Source: Actinacidiphila glaucinigra
Lineage (GTDB): Bacteria; Actinomycetota; Actinomycetes; Streptomycetales; Streptomycetaceae
Length of the DNA stretch: 64,000 nt
NCBI RefSeq assembly: GCF_900188405.1
Contig: NZ_FZOF01000017.1
Coordinates: 1-64,000 of the forward strand
Direction: 5' to 3'
In this document: positions 18,227 to 26,681 of the stretch, piece by piece
How the letters are laid out: each line of letters starts with the position of its first letter
How positions within the stretch are numbered: position 1 is the stretch's first letter
Position numbers and translations under genes: made by a program
Notes under the pieces: model-generated
Database searches by the model: none
Seen by the model: the letters and a program-made list of their open reading frames with translations, nothing else
Told to the model about the DNA's origin: nothing

Positions 18227-19713
18227 TCCGCCTGGGCCGTGTACGCGGTGTCCTGCTCCTCGGCGGCGCTCTCGATACCGCACACCTTCCGGGCGAGGTC
18301 GGCGATCGGCCCGCTCGGGGACAGTTCGGCACGCTTCATGGTGAGCGTGCGGATCGCCAGCAGTGGCGTGCCGTTGAAGTTCTCGAAGGTGCTGATGCGG
18401 TCGCCCCAGTCGGACAGGAACAGGTCGCGGATGACCCGGCTGATCCTGAGCCGGTCGTGCGGCCTGCCGACCGGACCGGTCTGCAGTGCCTCCAGCCAGG
18501 GCCGCAGCTCCGGGCGCTGCCACTGTCCCTCGGTCGGGAAGATCAGCGACGCCCGGCCGGCCAGGTCGATCACCTCGTTGACCATGCGGGCGATGTTCTC
18601 CAGGTAGTACGCCCGGCCGTAGTCGAACATCAGGACGTTCGGCTTGTACAGGCCGCCCGGGGTGGTGAAGCCCTCCTCCTCGCAGGCGATCACATGGGCC
18701 TTCAGCGTCTGGTGGAACCCGGCGAACTGCGAGATGCGCGCCTGCACCGGGGGCAGCTGGTACGTGCCGATGTGCTCGGTGATCAGCAGGGTGAGCCCCA
18801 GCATCAGCTCGGCGCGCACCATCTGCCGCACCAGCGCCTGGTAGTGCAGCCAGTCGAAGACGCGCTGCGGGTACAGCGCGGCGTGCTGGGGGTTGCCGAT
18901 GTGGAAGACCCGGTCCCAGGGGATCAGCACGTCCTCGAAGAGGATGACGCTGTCCAGCTCGTCGCCCTGCGAGGCCAGCGGATGCTCGACGTCCTCGCCG
19001 TCGCGGACGTTGCTCTCCCGGCAGATGATGGTGACGCCGGGCGCGTTGGGCGGGACGGCGCCGAAGATGACCTGCTCCGGCTGGATGCCCGGGCGGTAGA
19101 ACACGCCGACGTGGATCCAGTCGCCGAAGGCCGCGCCCGTGCCGATCGCCTTCACGCCCCGCACGGTGATGCCCTCGTCCGAGGTGGCCACCACCTTGAG
19201 CGCGGGCGACTCCGCCTGCGCGGACTCCCGGGAGCGGTCGGTCTGCGGGTCCACGAACGCCGGCGTCGTGTTGAGGTCGCCGTCCCGCACGAGCTCCCAG
19301 AAGCCGCGGATCCCCTCGGTGAGGTCCCGGCCACCGGTGCCCACGGCCTGGCTGCTCCACGGCTCCGGGTCGTCGACGTACGTCAGCAGGACGTAGTTGT
19401 TGACGTCGGGCGTGCGCGGGGTCGCGCCGCCGCCCAGCTCGCGCAGCACGGTCTCGATGTAGCGCCGCTTGCGCTTGAGGTCGTCCTTGCTGCGGTGCCG
19501 GAACCAGGTCATGGACCGGCGGACACCGCCCTCGTCCACGAACGTCATGACGTCCTGCAGGTCCGGGCGGTGGTGGAGGTCGTAGAACTCGGCGATCCGC
19601 CGGGCGTACGCCCTGGTCTTCGGGTGCGTGGCGACGTTGTCGACGAGTTCGTCGCCCACCCACAGCTGCCGGCCGTCGTCGAGCGCCGCCAGGTATTCCT
19701 TGCCTGTACGCAC
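18199..19713 (-). CDS. HpaB-family flavin-dependent aromatic monooxygenase, large component
   Basis: The 504-residue product matches the 4-hydroxyphenylacetate 3-hydroxylase oxygenase family throughout (GKEYLAALDDGRQLWVGDEL; the acyl-CoA dehydrogenase-like core with FEDVLIPWDRVFH; FENFNGTPLL near the end). These enzymes use FADH2 from a separate reductase to hydroxylate phenols. Given the hydroxyquinol genes nearby, likely substrates are resorcinol (GraA type) or 4-nitrophenol/4-nitrocatechol (NphA1 type); the sequence alone does not decide. GTG 19713 has AAGGAG upstream. It is convergent with, and overlaps, the MalT-like regulator and is divergent from the LuxR-type regulator at 19872. Confidence 0.9.
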   Translation of the reverse strand: MRTGKEYLAALDDGRQLWVGDELVDNVATHPKTRAYARRIAEFYDLHHRPDLQDVMTFVDEGGVRRSMTWFRHRSKDDLKRKRRYIETVLRELGGGATPRTPDVNNYVLLTYVDDPEPWSSQAVGTGGRDLTEGIRGFWELVRDGDLNTTPAFVDPQTDRSRESAQAESPALKVVATSDEGITVRGVKAIGTGAAFGDWIHVGVFYRPGIQPEQVIFGAVPPNAPGVTIICRESNVRDGEDVEHPLASQGDELDSVILFEDVLIPWDRVFHIGNPQHAALYPQRVFDWLHYQALVRQMVRAELMLGLTLLITEHIGTYQLPPVQARISQFAGFHQTLKAHVIACEEEGFTTPGGLYKPNVLMFDYGRAYYLENIARMVNEVIDLAGRASLIFPTEGQWQRPELRPWLEALQTGPVGRPHDRLRISRVIRDLFLSDWGDRISTFENFNGTPLLAIRTLTMKRAELSPSGPIADLARKVCGIESAAEEQDTAYTAQADYARRQDAS

Positions 19714-19871
19714 GTCGTGCTCCTTTCCGGGACACGCGATCTGGACGGGACGGAGCCTGCGCCCCGACGGGGTGAGAGCGAGCCCCGCCGCGGGACTTCA
19801 CCCCGGGTGAAACCGCCGGTCACAGGCCCTCCGCCATTGAGGAGGCCAGGCACCTGCGGCACGATTGCGGC

Positions 19872-22697
19872 ATGCACGATGCGGTCTCCCGGACGACGTA
19901 CTCCCCCCACCTGAGGGGCCGCGACGACGAGATCGGCGCCCTGCGCGCGGCCTTGGACTCGGTCCTGCGCGGGGAGGGCACGTGCGTCCTGCTGGAGGGC
20001 GCGTCCGGCACCGGCAAGAGCGGACTGCTGACCCGCCTGGACGAGCTCGCCGGCGCGGCCGGGTTCGACGTCCTGTGGGTGCGGGCCGACGAACTCGACC
20101 AGTACGCCCCCCTGGCCGCCCTCCACTCCGCGGTGCAGGGCTCCGCCGCCCCTGCCCGCGGGGCCCCCGACGCCACCGGCGACCGGCGCCTGTGGCTGCT
20201 GGACGGCATCACCGACGCCCTGGAGGAGCGCTCGCAGCGCGCGCCGGTGGCGGTGCTCGTCGACGACGCCCAATGGGCGGACCCCGCCACCTTGTTCGCC
20301 CTGCGGACACTGCCCGGGCGACTGGCGGCGTACCGGGTCCTGTGGGTGATCGCCGTACGCTCCGACGCCGAGCGGGCCGACGTCACCCGGATGAGCCGGG
20401 TACTGCGCGATCGGGGGGCGCAGGGGCTGACCCTCGGGCCGCTCCCGGCCGCGGCACTGGGGCAGCTGGCGACGGACGTCCTCGGGGCCGCGCCCACCCC
20501 CGCGCTGTCCCGGCTGCTGGACGGCAGCGCGGGCAACCCCTTCCTGGCGATCGAACTCCTGCGCTCGCTCCGCGACGCCGACGCGGTCGGGTTCCACGGC
20601 GGCACCGCGACCCCCCTGACCCGGGAGATCCCCGCCGGATTCCGGCGCAGCGTCCAGGAGCGGCTGGACCGGCTCCCCGAGGACGCACGGCATCTGCTGC
20701 AGATCGGCTCGGTACTGGGCCGCGCGTTCGACCTCGGCACCGTCGCCCGGATGCTGGGCAGGCCGGTCGGCGGGCTGCTGTCCGCCGTGGACGCTGTCAT
20801 GCGCGCGCAGTTGCTCGTCAGCGCGGGCCGCCGGTTCGCCTTCCGGCACGACCTGATCCGGCAGGCCGTCCACGACGAGCTCCCGCTGCCCGTGCGAGTG
20901 GCCCTGCACCGGGACGCGGCCGACGCCCTGCGGGAGGGCGGCGGAGACCGGGCGGAGATCGCCTGGCACCTCGTCCTCGCCGGCGGGACCGTCGACGACG
21001 CGTCCCTGCACACTCTGACCACCGCGGTCCGTGAACTGTCGCGGACCGTCCCCGGGTCCGCCGCCGACCTCGCGCGCCAGGCCGCGGACCTGCTGCCCGC
21101 CCATGACGCGCGGCGCGTCGAGCTGCTGACGAACGCCGCCGAACTCCTCGGCTGGACCCGGCGCGTCACCGAGGCGCTCGAACTGGTCGACGCCACCATC
21201 TGCGACGGACCGGCACCCGCCCAGGAAGCCGCGCTACGGCTGGTCGGCGGCGAGATCCACCAGGCCGCCGGCGACGACGCGGCGGCCATGGCGCATCTGG
21301 AGCGGGCCCTGGAGCTGCCCGACCTGCCCGAGGACCTACGCGTCCGGCTGCTCAAGGCCAAGGCGACCGCGCACATCCACCGCCGCGAGATCGCGGCCGC
21401 CGAGGAGACGGACACCGGGCTGGTCGAGGCGGCCTACCGCAGCGCAGATCCAGCCGTCGTCGTCAGCGCCATGGTCTTCCAGTCGCAGACCGCCTTCTAC
21501 CGCGGCCGGCTCTCCCGCGCCCTCGAACTCGCCGAGCACTCCGCCCTGCGTGCCGCCACGACCGCCGACGGCCTGCGGCTGCGGCCGCCCCGCATCCCTG
21601 CGCTGTGGCTCGCCATCGCCCTGGTCTCCTCCGACCGGTTGGAGGACACAGCACGCGTTCTGCGCGAGGGCCGGCGGTCCGCCGAATCCCTCGGCCTCGG
21701 CTGGTCGCTGCCCCACTGGCACGCCTGCCAGGCCATCGCCCTGCTGGAAGGCGGCGCTCTGGACGACGCGGCCGTGGAGGCCGAAGCCTGCCTGACCGTC
21801 GCCGGCGAGCTGGAGACCGCCCGCGCGGTGCCCCTCGCCCGCGCGGTCCTGGCCCTGGTCGACACCGCCCGCGGCGACGTCGCCCAGGCCGGGGCCCATC
21901 TGCGGGCGGCCACGGCGGCCACCCCCGGCGCCACCCCCTACGGCCCGTGGACGGCGCTCGCCCACGCCCGCGTGCTGCAGGCCCAGGGCCGCGGCACCGC
22001 CGCCGCCGAGGCGCTCGGCGCCTTCCACTCCGGGGACCGGACGGCCTGGCTGCTCTCCCTGCCCCCGGGCCACTGGCCCGCGCTGGCCCGCACGGCGCTG
22101 CGCGGCGGGGACCGAGCGACGGCCGGGGCGGTGGCCGCGGTCGTACACACCCTCGCCGAGGAGAACGGCGACCAGGGAGTCGTCCTCGCCGTACGGGACC
22201 ACATCGACGGGCTCCTCCACGACGACCCCGTGGCGCTGCGGGCAGCCGTCGCCGGGCACGGTCTCGACGGCCGCCTTCCGGCACTGGCCGCGGCCCACGA
22301 GGACCTGGGCGCCCTCCTGGCCGCGACGCGGGGCCGTACCGACGAAGCGGTCGCAGCGCTGGAGGAGGCGGCGCGACTCACCGCCGCGAGCGGGGCGGTC
22401 CACGACCACGAGCGCGTCCGCCGCCTCCTGCGGGACCTCGGAGTGCGCGCTGCCGGCATGCCCCGCCGGGCGGCCGCCACCTCCGGCTGGGAGAGCCTGA
22501 CCGAGTCCGAACTGAAGGTGGTCCCGCTCGTCGCGGAAGGACTCACCAACCGGGCCATCGCCGACCGCCTCTACGTGTCCGTGCACACGGTCAACACCCA
22601 TCTGAAGCACGTCTTCACCAAGCTCGGCATCAACACCCGTGTCGAACTGACCCGGTTGGTGGTGGAACGGGCGCGCTCCGGTACCGACCGGCCTTGA
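19872..22697 (+). CDS. LAL-type (large ATP-binding LuxR) transcriptional regulator
   Basis: The 941-residue protein has a P-loop (EGASGTGKSGLL, about 42-53), a Walker B-like VLVDDAQWADP, a long alpha-helical repeat middle and a C-terminal LuxR helix-turn-helix (about 873-935: LTESELKVVPLVAEGLTNRA, then HTVNTHLKHVFTKLGI). The family typically activates neighbouring operons in response to unknown ligands. It is divergent from the monooxygenase gene across 158 bases, so it most likely controls that gene, or the membrane/nitroreductase gene downstream. It is the third giant regulator within 11 kb. Confidence 0.9.
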   Translation: MHDAVSRTTYSPHLRGRDDEIGALRAALDSVLRGEGTCVLLEGASGTGKSGLLTRLDELAGAAGFDVLWVRADELDQYAPLAALHSAVQGSAAPARGAPDATGDRRLWLLDGITDALEERSQRAPVAVLVDDAQWADPATLFALRTLPGRLAAYRVLWVIAVRSDAERADVTRMSRVLRDRGAQGLTLGPLPAAALGQLATDVLGAAPTPALSRLLDGSAGNPFLAIELLRSLRDADAVGFHGGTATPLTREIPAGFRRSVQERLDRLPEDARHLLQIGSVLGRAFDLGTVARMLGRPVGGLLSAVDAVMRAQLLVSAGRRFAFRHDLIRQAVHDELPLPVRVALHRDAADALREGGGDRAEIAWHLVLAGGTVDDASLHTLTTAVRELSRTVPGSAADLARQAADLLPAHDARRVELLTNAAELLGWTRRVTEALELVDATICDGPAPAQEAALRLVGGEIHQAAGDDAAAMAHLERALELPDLPEDLRVRLLKAKATAHIHRREIAAAEETDTGLVEAAYRSADPAVVVSAMVFQSQTAFYRGRLSRALELAEHSALRAATTADGLRLRPPRIPALWLAIALVSSDRLEDTARVLREGRRSAESLGLGWSLPHWHACQAIALLEGGALDDAAVEAEACLTVAGELETARAVPLARAVLALVDTARGDVAQAGAHLRAATAATPGATPYGPWTALAHARVLQAQGRGTAAAEALGAFHSGDRTAWLLSLPPGHWPALARTALRGGDRATAGAVAAVVHTLAEENGDQGVVLAVRDHIDGLLHDDPVALRAAVAGHGLDGRLPALAAAHEDLGALLAATRGRTDEAVAALEEAARLTAASGAVHDHERVRRLLRDLGVRAAGMPRRAAATSGWESLTESELKVVPLVAEGLTNRAIADRLYVSVHTVNTHLKHVFTKLGINTRVELTRLVVERARSGTDRP

Positions 22698-22772
22698 GGA
22701 AGCGGGCCGCCGAGATCCCTTGAATGGGCGATGCCCGCCCATGCCACCCCTCCCGATGCTGGTGACGGGGCA

Positions 22773-22791
22773 GGCCACCGGCCCGGTGGCC
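22773..22791. repeat. Perfect 19-bp palindrome between the LAL regulator and the membrane/nitroreductase gene
   Basis: GGCCACCGG and CCGGTGGCC flank a single C, 30 bases before ATG 22821. It could be an operator at the promoter of the downstream gene or a short-loop terminator for the regulator. The sequence does not decide between them. Confidence 0.45.
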
Positions 22792-22820
22792 TCCTCACCC
22801 AGTTCCGGGAGTGAGTGACC

Positions 22821-23285
22821 ATGACGACCCCACGCGGATACCGCGGCTCTCTCCAGGGCGTCGTGGCGGCCGGCGCGGCACCTCACGGCTACACCCTGGC
22901 CCTGTGGACGGCCACCGCGGTCACCGTGTCCGCACGGGACACCCCGTCCGCCACGGATGCGCTGGCGCTGCTCACCGGCGCCACGCTCACCTACGTGACG
23001 GTCGGGGCCGCCGCCCACGGCGGCCCCGGGCGGCCGCTGGCCCGCACGGCACCACCGGCCGGGCCCGTGTGGGCCGCACTGCACCTGCCCACGGCCGCCC
23101 TCGGCGCCGTGCTGAGTGCGCTGCTGGCGCATGTCCTCTCCGGCCTCCTGCTGTGGGGGCTGGTCGGGGCCACCGCCACCGGCGTGTACCTGCTCGGCTC
23201 GGCCGCCCAGTTCCGGTGGGCCGGGAGCGACCGGCGCCCCTCACCCCCGTCACCCGTTCCGACCGCACCGACCCGAGGAACCGCC
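22821..23285 (+). CDS. Small membrane protein segment in frame with the nitroreductase, no stop codon of its own
   Basis: ATG 22821 is preceded by GGGAG and opens about 155 residues with roughly four hydrophobic stretches (LALWTATAVTVSA; LALLTGATLTYVTVGAAA; the long run from AALHLPTAALGAVL to GVYLLGSAAQF). The frame has no stop before the nitroreductase start, so translation would give one 353-residue membrane-anchored nitroreductase. A proline-rich linker (SPPSPVPTAPTRG) joins the two parts. Either this is a true fusion, or a stop was lost and the reductase also starts independently at 23286. The membrane part has no family that I recognise. Confidence 0.6.
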
Positions 23286-23879
23286 ATGACGCTCGTACTC
23301 GACCCCGCCGCACAGAACCTGCTCTTCCGTGAGGCGCGCACCGCCAACACCTTCACCGACACCCCGGTCACTGACGAGCAGGTCCAGGAGATCTACGACC
23401 TGGTCAAGTACGGTCCGACCTCCATGAACCAGCAGCCGCTGCGGATGGTCCTGGTCCGTTCCGACGACGCCCGGGCGCGCCTGGTCCGGCACATGGCCGA
23501 GGGCAACAGGAAGAAGACCGAGACCGCGCCGCTGGTCGCCCTGCTCGCCGCCGACAACGAGTTCCACGAGCAACTGCCGACCGTCTTCCCGCACTTCCCG
23601 CAGGCGAAGGACGTCTTCTTCACCGAGCGCACGGTCCGTGAGCGGTCGGCGGCCCTCAACGCCGCGCTGCAGGTGGGCTATTTCATCATCGGCGTCCGCG
23701 CCGCAGGCCTCGCCGCCGGCCCGATGACCGGATTCGACGCCGACGCGATCGACAAGGAGTTCTTCCCCGACGGCGACCACTCCGTCCTCGCCGTCGTCAA
23801 CATCGGCAACCCGGGAACGGACCCGTGGTTCGCCCGCAACCCGCGACTGGCCTACGACGAGGTCGTCAGCACCGTCTGA
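23286..23879 (+). CDS. Nitroreductase-family protein, RutE/malonic semialdehyde reductase type
   Basis: From ATG 23286, with GAGGAA five bases upstream, the 197-residue sequence follows the RutE-like branch of FMN nitroreductases: LLFREARTANTFTDTPVTDE, YDLVKYGPTSMNQQPLRMVL and AAGLAAGPMTGFDADAIDKE. The family reduces malonic semialdehyde to 3-hydroxypropionate in the pyrimidine Rut pathway, or reduces other carbonyl or nitro compounds. No rut genes are nearby, so the physiological substrate is open. The length and N-terminus match free-standing homologues, which supports internal initiation despite the open frame upstream. Confidence 0.85.
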   Translation: MTLVLDPAAQNLLFREARTANTFTDTPVTDEQVQEIYDLVKYGPTSMNQQPLRMVLVRSDDARARLVRHMAEGNRKKTETAPLVALLAADNEFHEQLPTVFPHFPQAKDVFFTERTVRERSAALNAALQVGYFIIGVRAAGLAAGPMTGFDADAIDKEFFPDGDHSVLAVVNIGNPGTDPWFARNPRLAYDEVVSTV

Positions 23880-24234
23880 CGCGGGGCGGCGAACAGGCCG
23901 CGCTCAAGCCCCCGGGCCCCACCCCGGGGGTTCGGCGCACCCGGCCACGTCGGCGGCCCCGCACTCACGGCGGGCAAGGCGTGCGCGGCCCGGGTTCGCG
24001 ATGCACCGCTATGGCGTACTCCGCACAGGGTCCTCGGTGAGGACGACGCGCTTACGGAACCGGCAGGAGAGGGCCGCGACCGGACGCATTCGCCTTTCCG
24101 GCCGGCATCCGCAGCCCGGGCGGACGGGCCGATTCCGTTTTAGGCTCCTCGATGGGTTCCGGACGCGGGCGAATTCGCGGACCGGATCGTGCACCGTACA
24201 TCGGAGAATGTGAACAGGACAGGAGATCGCCGCC
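23880..24234. other. Intergenic region before the cupin lipoprotein
   Basis: No protein-like frame was found in these 355 bases. A TANNNT hexamer (TAGGCT) at 24141-24146 could be a -10 element for the downstream gene, without a clear -35. An AGGAGA ribosome site precedes ATG 24235. Confidence 0.35.
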
Positions 24235-24711
24235 ATGACCCGAATGGCGTTCCGTCGAGGCCTGCTCGCTCTGGGTCTGACCATGGCGGCGGTCGCCGCG
24301 TGCGCTCCCGCGGCAAAGGACGTCGACGGCGACGCACCGGCCGCCGCGGTCTCCTCGGCTCCGTCCACGAGGCCGCCCGACAAGCTGTCCATCCAGTTCG
24401 AGCAGGCCCTTCCGAACGTCAAGGGCAAGACGTTCACCTCGGCGATCGTCGACTACCCGCCGAACGGGAGTACGCCCCCGCACCACCACGGGCAGGCTTT
24501 CGTCTACGCCTACGTACTCAAGGGCGCCGTACGCAGCCAGCTCGCCGGCGAGGCCGTTCACACCTATCGCCAGGGCGATTACTGGATCGAGCCGCCGGGC
24601 GCTCACCACGTTCTGTCGGAGAACGCCAGCCGTACGGAGCCCGCGCAATTGCTGGTCGTCTTCATCAGCAATACGGGCGAAGCGATCAAGGTCAACGATC
24701 CCTCGAATTAG
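24235..24711 (+). CDS. Cupin-domain lipoprotein
   Basis: The 158-residue product begins with a lipoprotein signal (FRRGLLALGLTMAAVAAC) whose lipobox AVAAC would lipidate Cys at about residue 22. A low-complexity Ala/Ser/Pro linker follows, then a single cupin: PPHHHGQAFVYAYVLKG holds the metal-binding histidines of motif 1, and PPGAHHVLSENAS is motif 2. Such proteins sit on the outer face of the membrane; the reaction or ligand is unknown. It appears monocistronic, with its own ribosome site and a terminator downstream. Confidence 0.8.
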   Translation: MTRMAFRRGLLALGLTMAAVAACAPAAKDVDGDAPAAAVSSAPSTRPPDKLSIQFEQALPNVKGKTFTSAIVDYPPNGSTPPHHHGQAFVYAYVLKGAVRSQLAGEAVHTYRQGDYWIEPPGAHHVLSENASRTEPAQLLVVFISNTGEAIKVNDPSN

Positions 24712-24837
24712 GACGCCGGCGGGGTAGGTGGCCCCACGACGGCCCGGTCCGCCACCCGCCGGCAGCGTCCTCGCGGGTCTCCGGCCGGCGCCCCACACCC
24801 CCCATAGCCTCACCGGCGGTTACGCCGTCCAGGTGCA

Positions 24838-24867
24838 CCCGCCGGCCGCGCTACCGCGGCCGGCGGG
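24838..24867 (+). terminator. Stem-loop terminator after the cupin lipoprotein
   Basis: Perfect 13-bp inverted repeat (24838-24850 and 24855-24867) with a CTAC loop, followed by TTCTTGT. Confidence 0.75.
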
Positions 24868-25110
24868 TTCTTGTCGTGGGTAGCCGACCCACCGGGCCGG
24901 CGGTCTCTCGGCACGTCCGCCCGGCCGGCCTCCGGCCGTCCCCGGCATGACCGGATCAGGCCCTTCCCGCGTGCCGTCGTCCGCGCCGAACCGGGCCCCC
25001 CATCGGCCGCGAAGTGCGCAGTGCCGCCGTCCCGTTGGGCCCGTCGCCTGCCCCGGATTTCCGATCCCGTTCCGTCTCTTGCCCGGTCGACCCATCGGTG
25101 CCATGCTGCG

Positions 25111-25135
25111 TATCGCGAACAAGGTGTTCGCAATA
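25111..25135. promoter_or_regulatory. Palindromic operator upstream of the aldolase operon, probable IclR-family site
   Basis: GCGAACA (25115-25121) and TGTTCGC (25125-25131) form perfect 7-bp arms around AGG. TAT at 25111-25113 pairs with ATA at 25133-25135, giving 11-bp arms with one mismatch. Sites built on GCGAAC/GTTCGC are typical of actinobacterial IclR regulators, and the operon ends with an iclR-type gene. It lies about 42 bases before ATG 25177, a position suited to controlling that promoter. Confidence 0.65.
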
Positions 25136-25176
25136 TGAACTCCTCCTGGTACTGCTGACCATCGGAGAGCGTGATC

Positions 25177-25953
25177 ATGTTCCAGCAGTTGTTGAAGTCG
25201 TCCGGCCCTCCCGTGGTCGGCACGTTCGTCAAGATCCCCTCCCTGGAGATCGCCGAGATCATCGGCGAGGCAGGGTTCGACTTCGTCGTCATCGACACGG
25301 AGCACGCCCTGCTCTCGGTCCGCGACGTGTACTCCCTGGTGGTCCTCTACTCCCGCATGAACGTCGCGCCCCTGGTCCGGGTCACCGACCACGGGTACGG
25401 CGACGCCCAGCGCTACCTCGACGCGGGAGCGGCCGGGATACTCGTGCCGCACGTCTCCGGCGCAGCCCAGGCGGAGATGACGATGCGGCAGTTCCTGTTC
25501 CCTCCGGCCGGCACCCGGGGGATGGGGCTGGCGGCGCGTGCCGGGTTGTGGGGCGGCATCCGCGGCGGATCGGCCGAGTACGTCCGCGCGGGTCAGGAGG
25601 ACGTCGCACGGATCGCGATGATCGAGGACCAGGGGGCGGTCGAGGACATCGAGGCGATCCTCGCCGTGCCCGGTGTGGACGCGGTGTTCATCGGGCCCGG
25701 TGACCTCTCGCTCAGCCTGGGGGTGCCCGGCGGCTCGCCTGCCGTGCACGAAGCCGTGACCAGGTCCATCAAGGCCGCGGTCCGCGCCGGTGTCCCGGTC
25801 GGCACGGTGGTCGCCGGCGAGGAGCAGATCCGCCTGCGGGCGGAGCAGGGCTGCCGGTTCATCCTGGTCGGCAACGACACCGGGATGGTCTCCGCGGCCG
25901 CGAGGCGCACCCTCGCGCGGGCGCGGGAAGCCCTGCCGGCGGCCGTCCGATGA
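25177..25953 (+). CDS. HpcH/HpaI-family class II aldolase
   Basis: The 258-residue product belongs to the HpaI / 2-dehydro-3-deoxyglucarate aldolase family, metal-dependent enzymes that reversibly split 4-hydroxy-2-oxo acids into pyruvate (or a related oxo acid) and an aldehyde. Diagnostic segments are FVKIPSLEIAEIIGEAGFDF followed by VVIDTEHA, YLDAGAAGILVPHVS, and VDAVFIGPGDLSLSLG. ATG 25177 fits GGAGAG at 25164-25169 better than GTG 25171. It is the first gene of the long operon and overlaps the CoA-transferase start by four bases (ATGA). The substrate is unknown; it may release pyruvate as the last step of the pathway. Confidence 0.88.
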   Translation: MFQQLLKSSGPPVVGTFVKIPSLEIAEIIGEAGFDFVVIDTEHALLSVRDVYSLVVLYSRMNVAPLVRVTDHGYGDAQRYLDAGAAGILVPHVSGAAQAEMTMRQFLFPPAGTRGMGLAARAGLWGGIRGGSAEYVRAGQEDVARIAMIEDQGAVEDIEAILAVPGVDAVFIGPGDLSLSLGVPGGSPAVHEAVTRSIKAAVRAGVPVGTVVAGEEQIRLRAEQGCRFILVGNDTGMVSAAARRTLARAREALPAAVR

Positions 25954-26681
25954 TCGACAAGATCCGGCCCGGCGCCGTGGACTGCCTGACCGGGATCCGC
26001 AGCGGCTCGTCCGTCGCCATCGGCGGGTTCGGCCAGACCGGTGTGCCTCTCGACCTGATCGACGCGCTCTGCGACCGCGACGTGCGCGGATTGCACATCA
26101 TCGCCAACAACGGCGGCCGTGGCCTGCCCGGTGAGCGCGGGATCGGCAGGCTGCTCAAGGAGAACCGGGTCCGCAGGCTCTCCTGCTCCTTCCCGGTCAA
26201 CCCCGACTTCTTCCGGCGGTACTTCGCCGGCGACGTCGAGATCGAACTCGTGCCGCAGGGCACCCTGGCGGAGCGGCTGCGGGCCGGCGGTTCGGGGCTC
26301 GGCGGTTTCTACACCCCGACGGCGGCCGGGACGATGCTCGCCGACGGCAGGTTCGTGGTCCGTTACGGGGAGGGCGGCGTCGTCCGGGAGACCCTGGCGC
26401 AGAAGGAGAGCCGGGTGATCGACGGCCGCACGTACGTGCTCGAGTCGCCGTTGCGCCCGGATTTCGCCCTGGTGAAGGCGCACTTGGCGGACCGCTACGG
26501 CAACCTCCGGTTCCGCCTGGGCGCCCGCAACTTCAACCCGCTGGCCGCGATGGCCGCCGGCTGCACGATCGTGCAGGCCGACCACATCGCACACGACGGC
26601 TCCCTGCCGCCCGACGACATCCACCTGCCGGGCCCGTTCGTGGACCACGTCGTGGAAACCGCAGGGGAGACGGTCCGATGA
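25950..26681 (+). CDS. CoA-transferase subunit A (3-oxoacid/glutaconate CoA-transferase type)
   Basis: The 243-residue protein is the alpha subunit of a family I CoA-transferase. The N-terminal VAIGGFGQTGVP is the conserved G-G-F-x-x-x-G-x-P loop, and ANNGGRGLPG and RYFAGDVEIELVPQGTLAER are also typical. With the beta subunit it moves CoA from a donor such as succinyl-CoA or acetyl-CoA to a carboxylic acid, activating the pathway intermediate. Starts and stops of both subunits overlap by four bases, as expected for a stoichiometric complex. The acceptor acid cannot be told from sequence. Confidence 0.9.
   Translation: MIDKIRPGAVDCLTGIRSGSSVAIGGFGQTGVPLDLIDALCDRDVRGLHIIANNGGRGLPGERGIGRLLKENRVRRLSCSFPVNPDFFRRYFAGDVEIELVPQGTLAERLRAGGSGLGGFYTPTAAGTMLADGRFVVRYGEGGVVRETLAQKESRVIDGRTYVLESPLRPDFALVKAHLADRYGNLRFRLGARNFNPLAAMAAGCTIVQADHIAHDGSLPPDDIHLPGPFVDHVVETAGETVR

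Larger units (their letters stand above)
24712..25176. other. Intergenic region holding a terminator and the control region of the 25-35 kb operon
   Basis: No gene was found in these 465 bases. It contains the terminator at 24838-24867 and the palindromic operator at 25111-25135. The bases around the operator are noticeably more A+T-rich than the surroundings, as expected of a promoter. Confidence 0.5.

Noticed and set aside
10408..22697. Antibiotic biosynthetic cluster, suggested by the SARP/LAL-type regulators
   Set aside because: No polyketide, peptide or terpene synthase genes are present; the enzymes form a complete hydroxyquinol degradation route.
24001..24213. Small open frame before the cupin lipoprotein
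   Set aside because: Arg-rich shadow-like composition, no ribosome site and no family resemblance.
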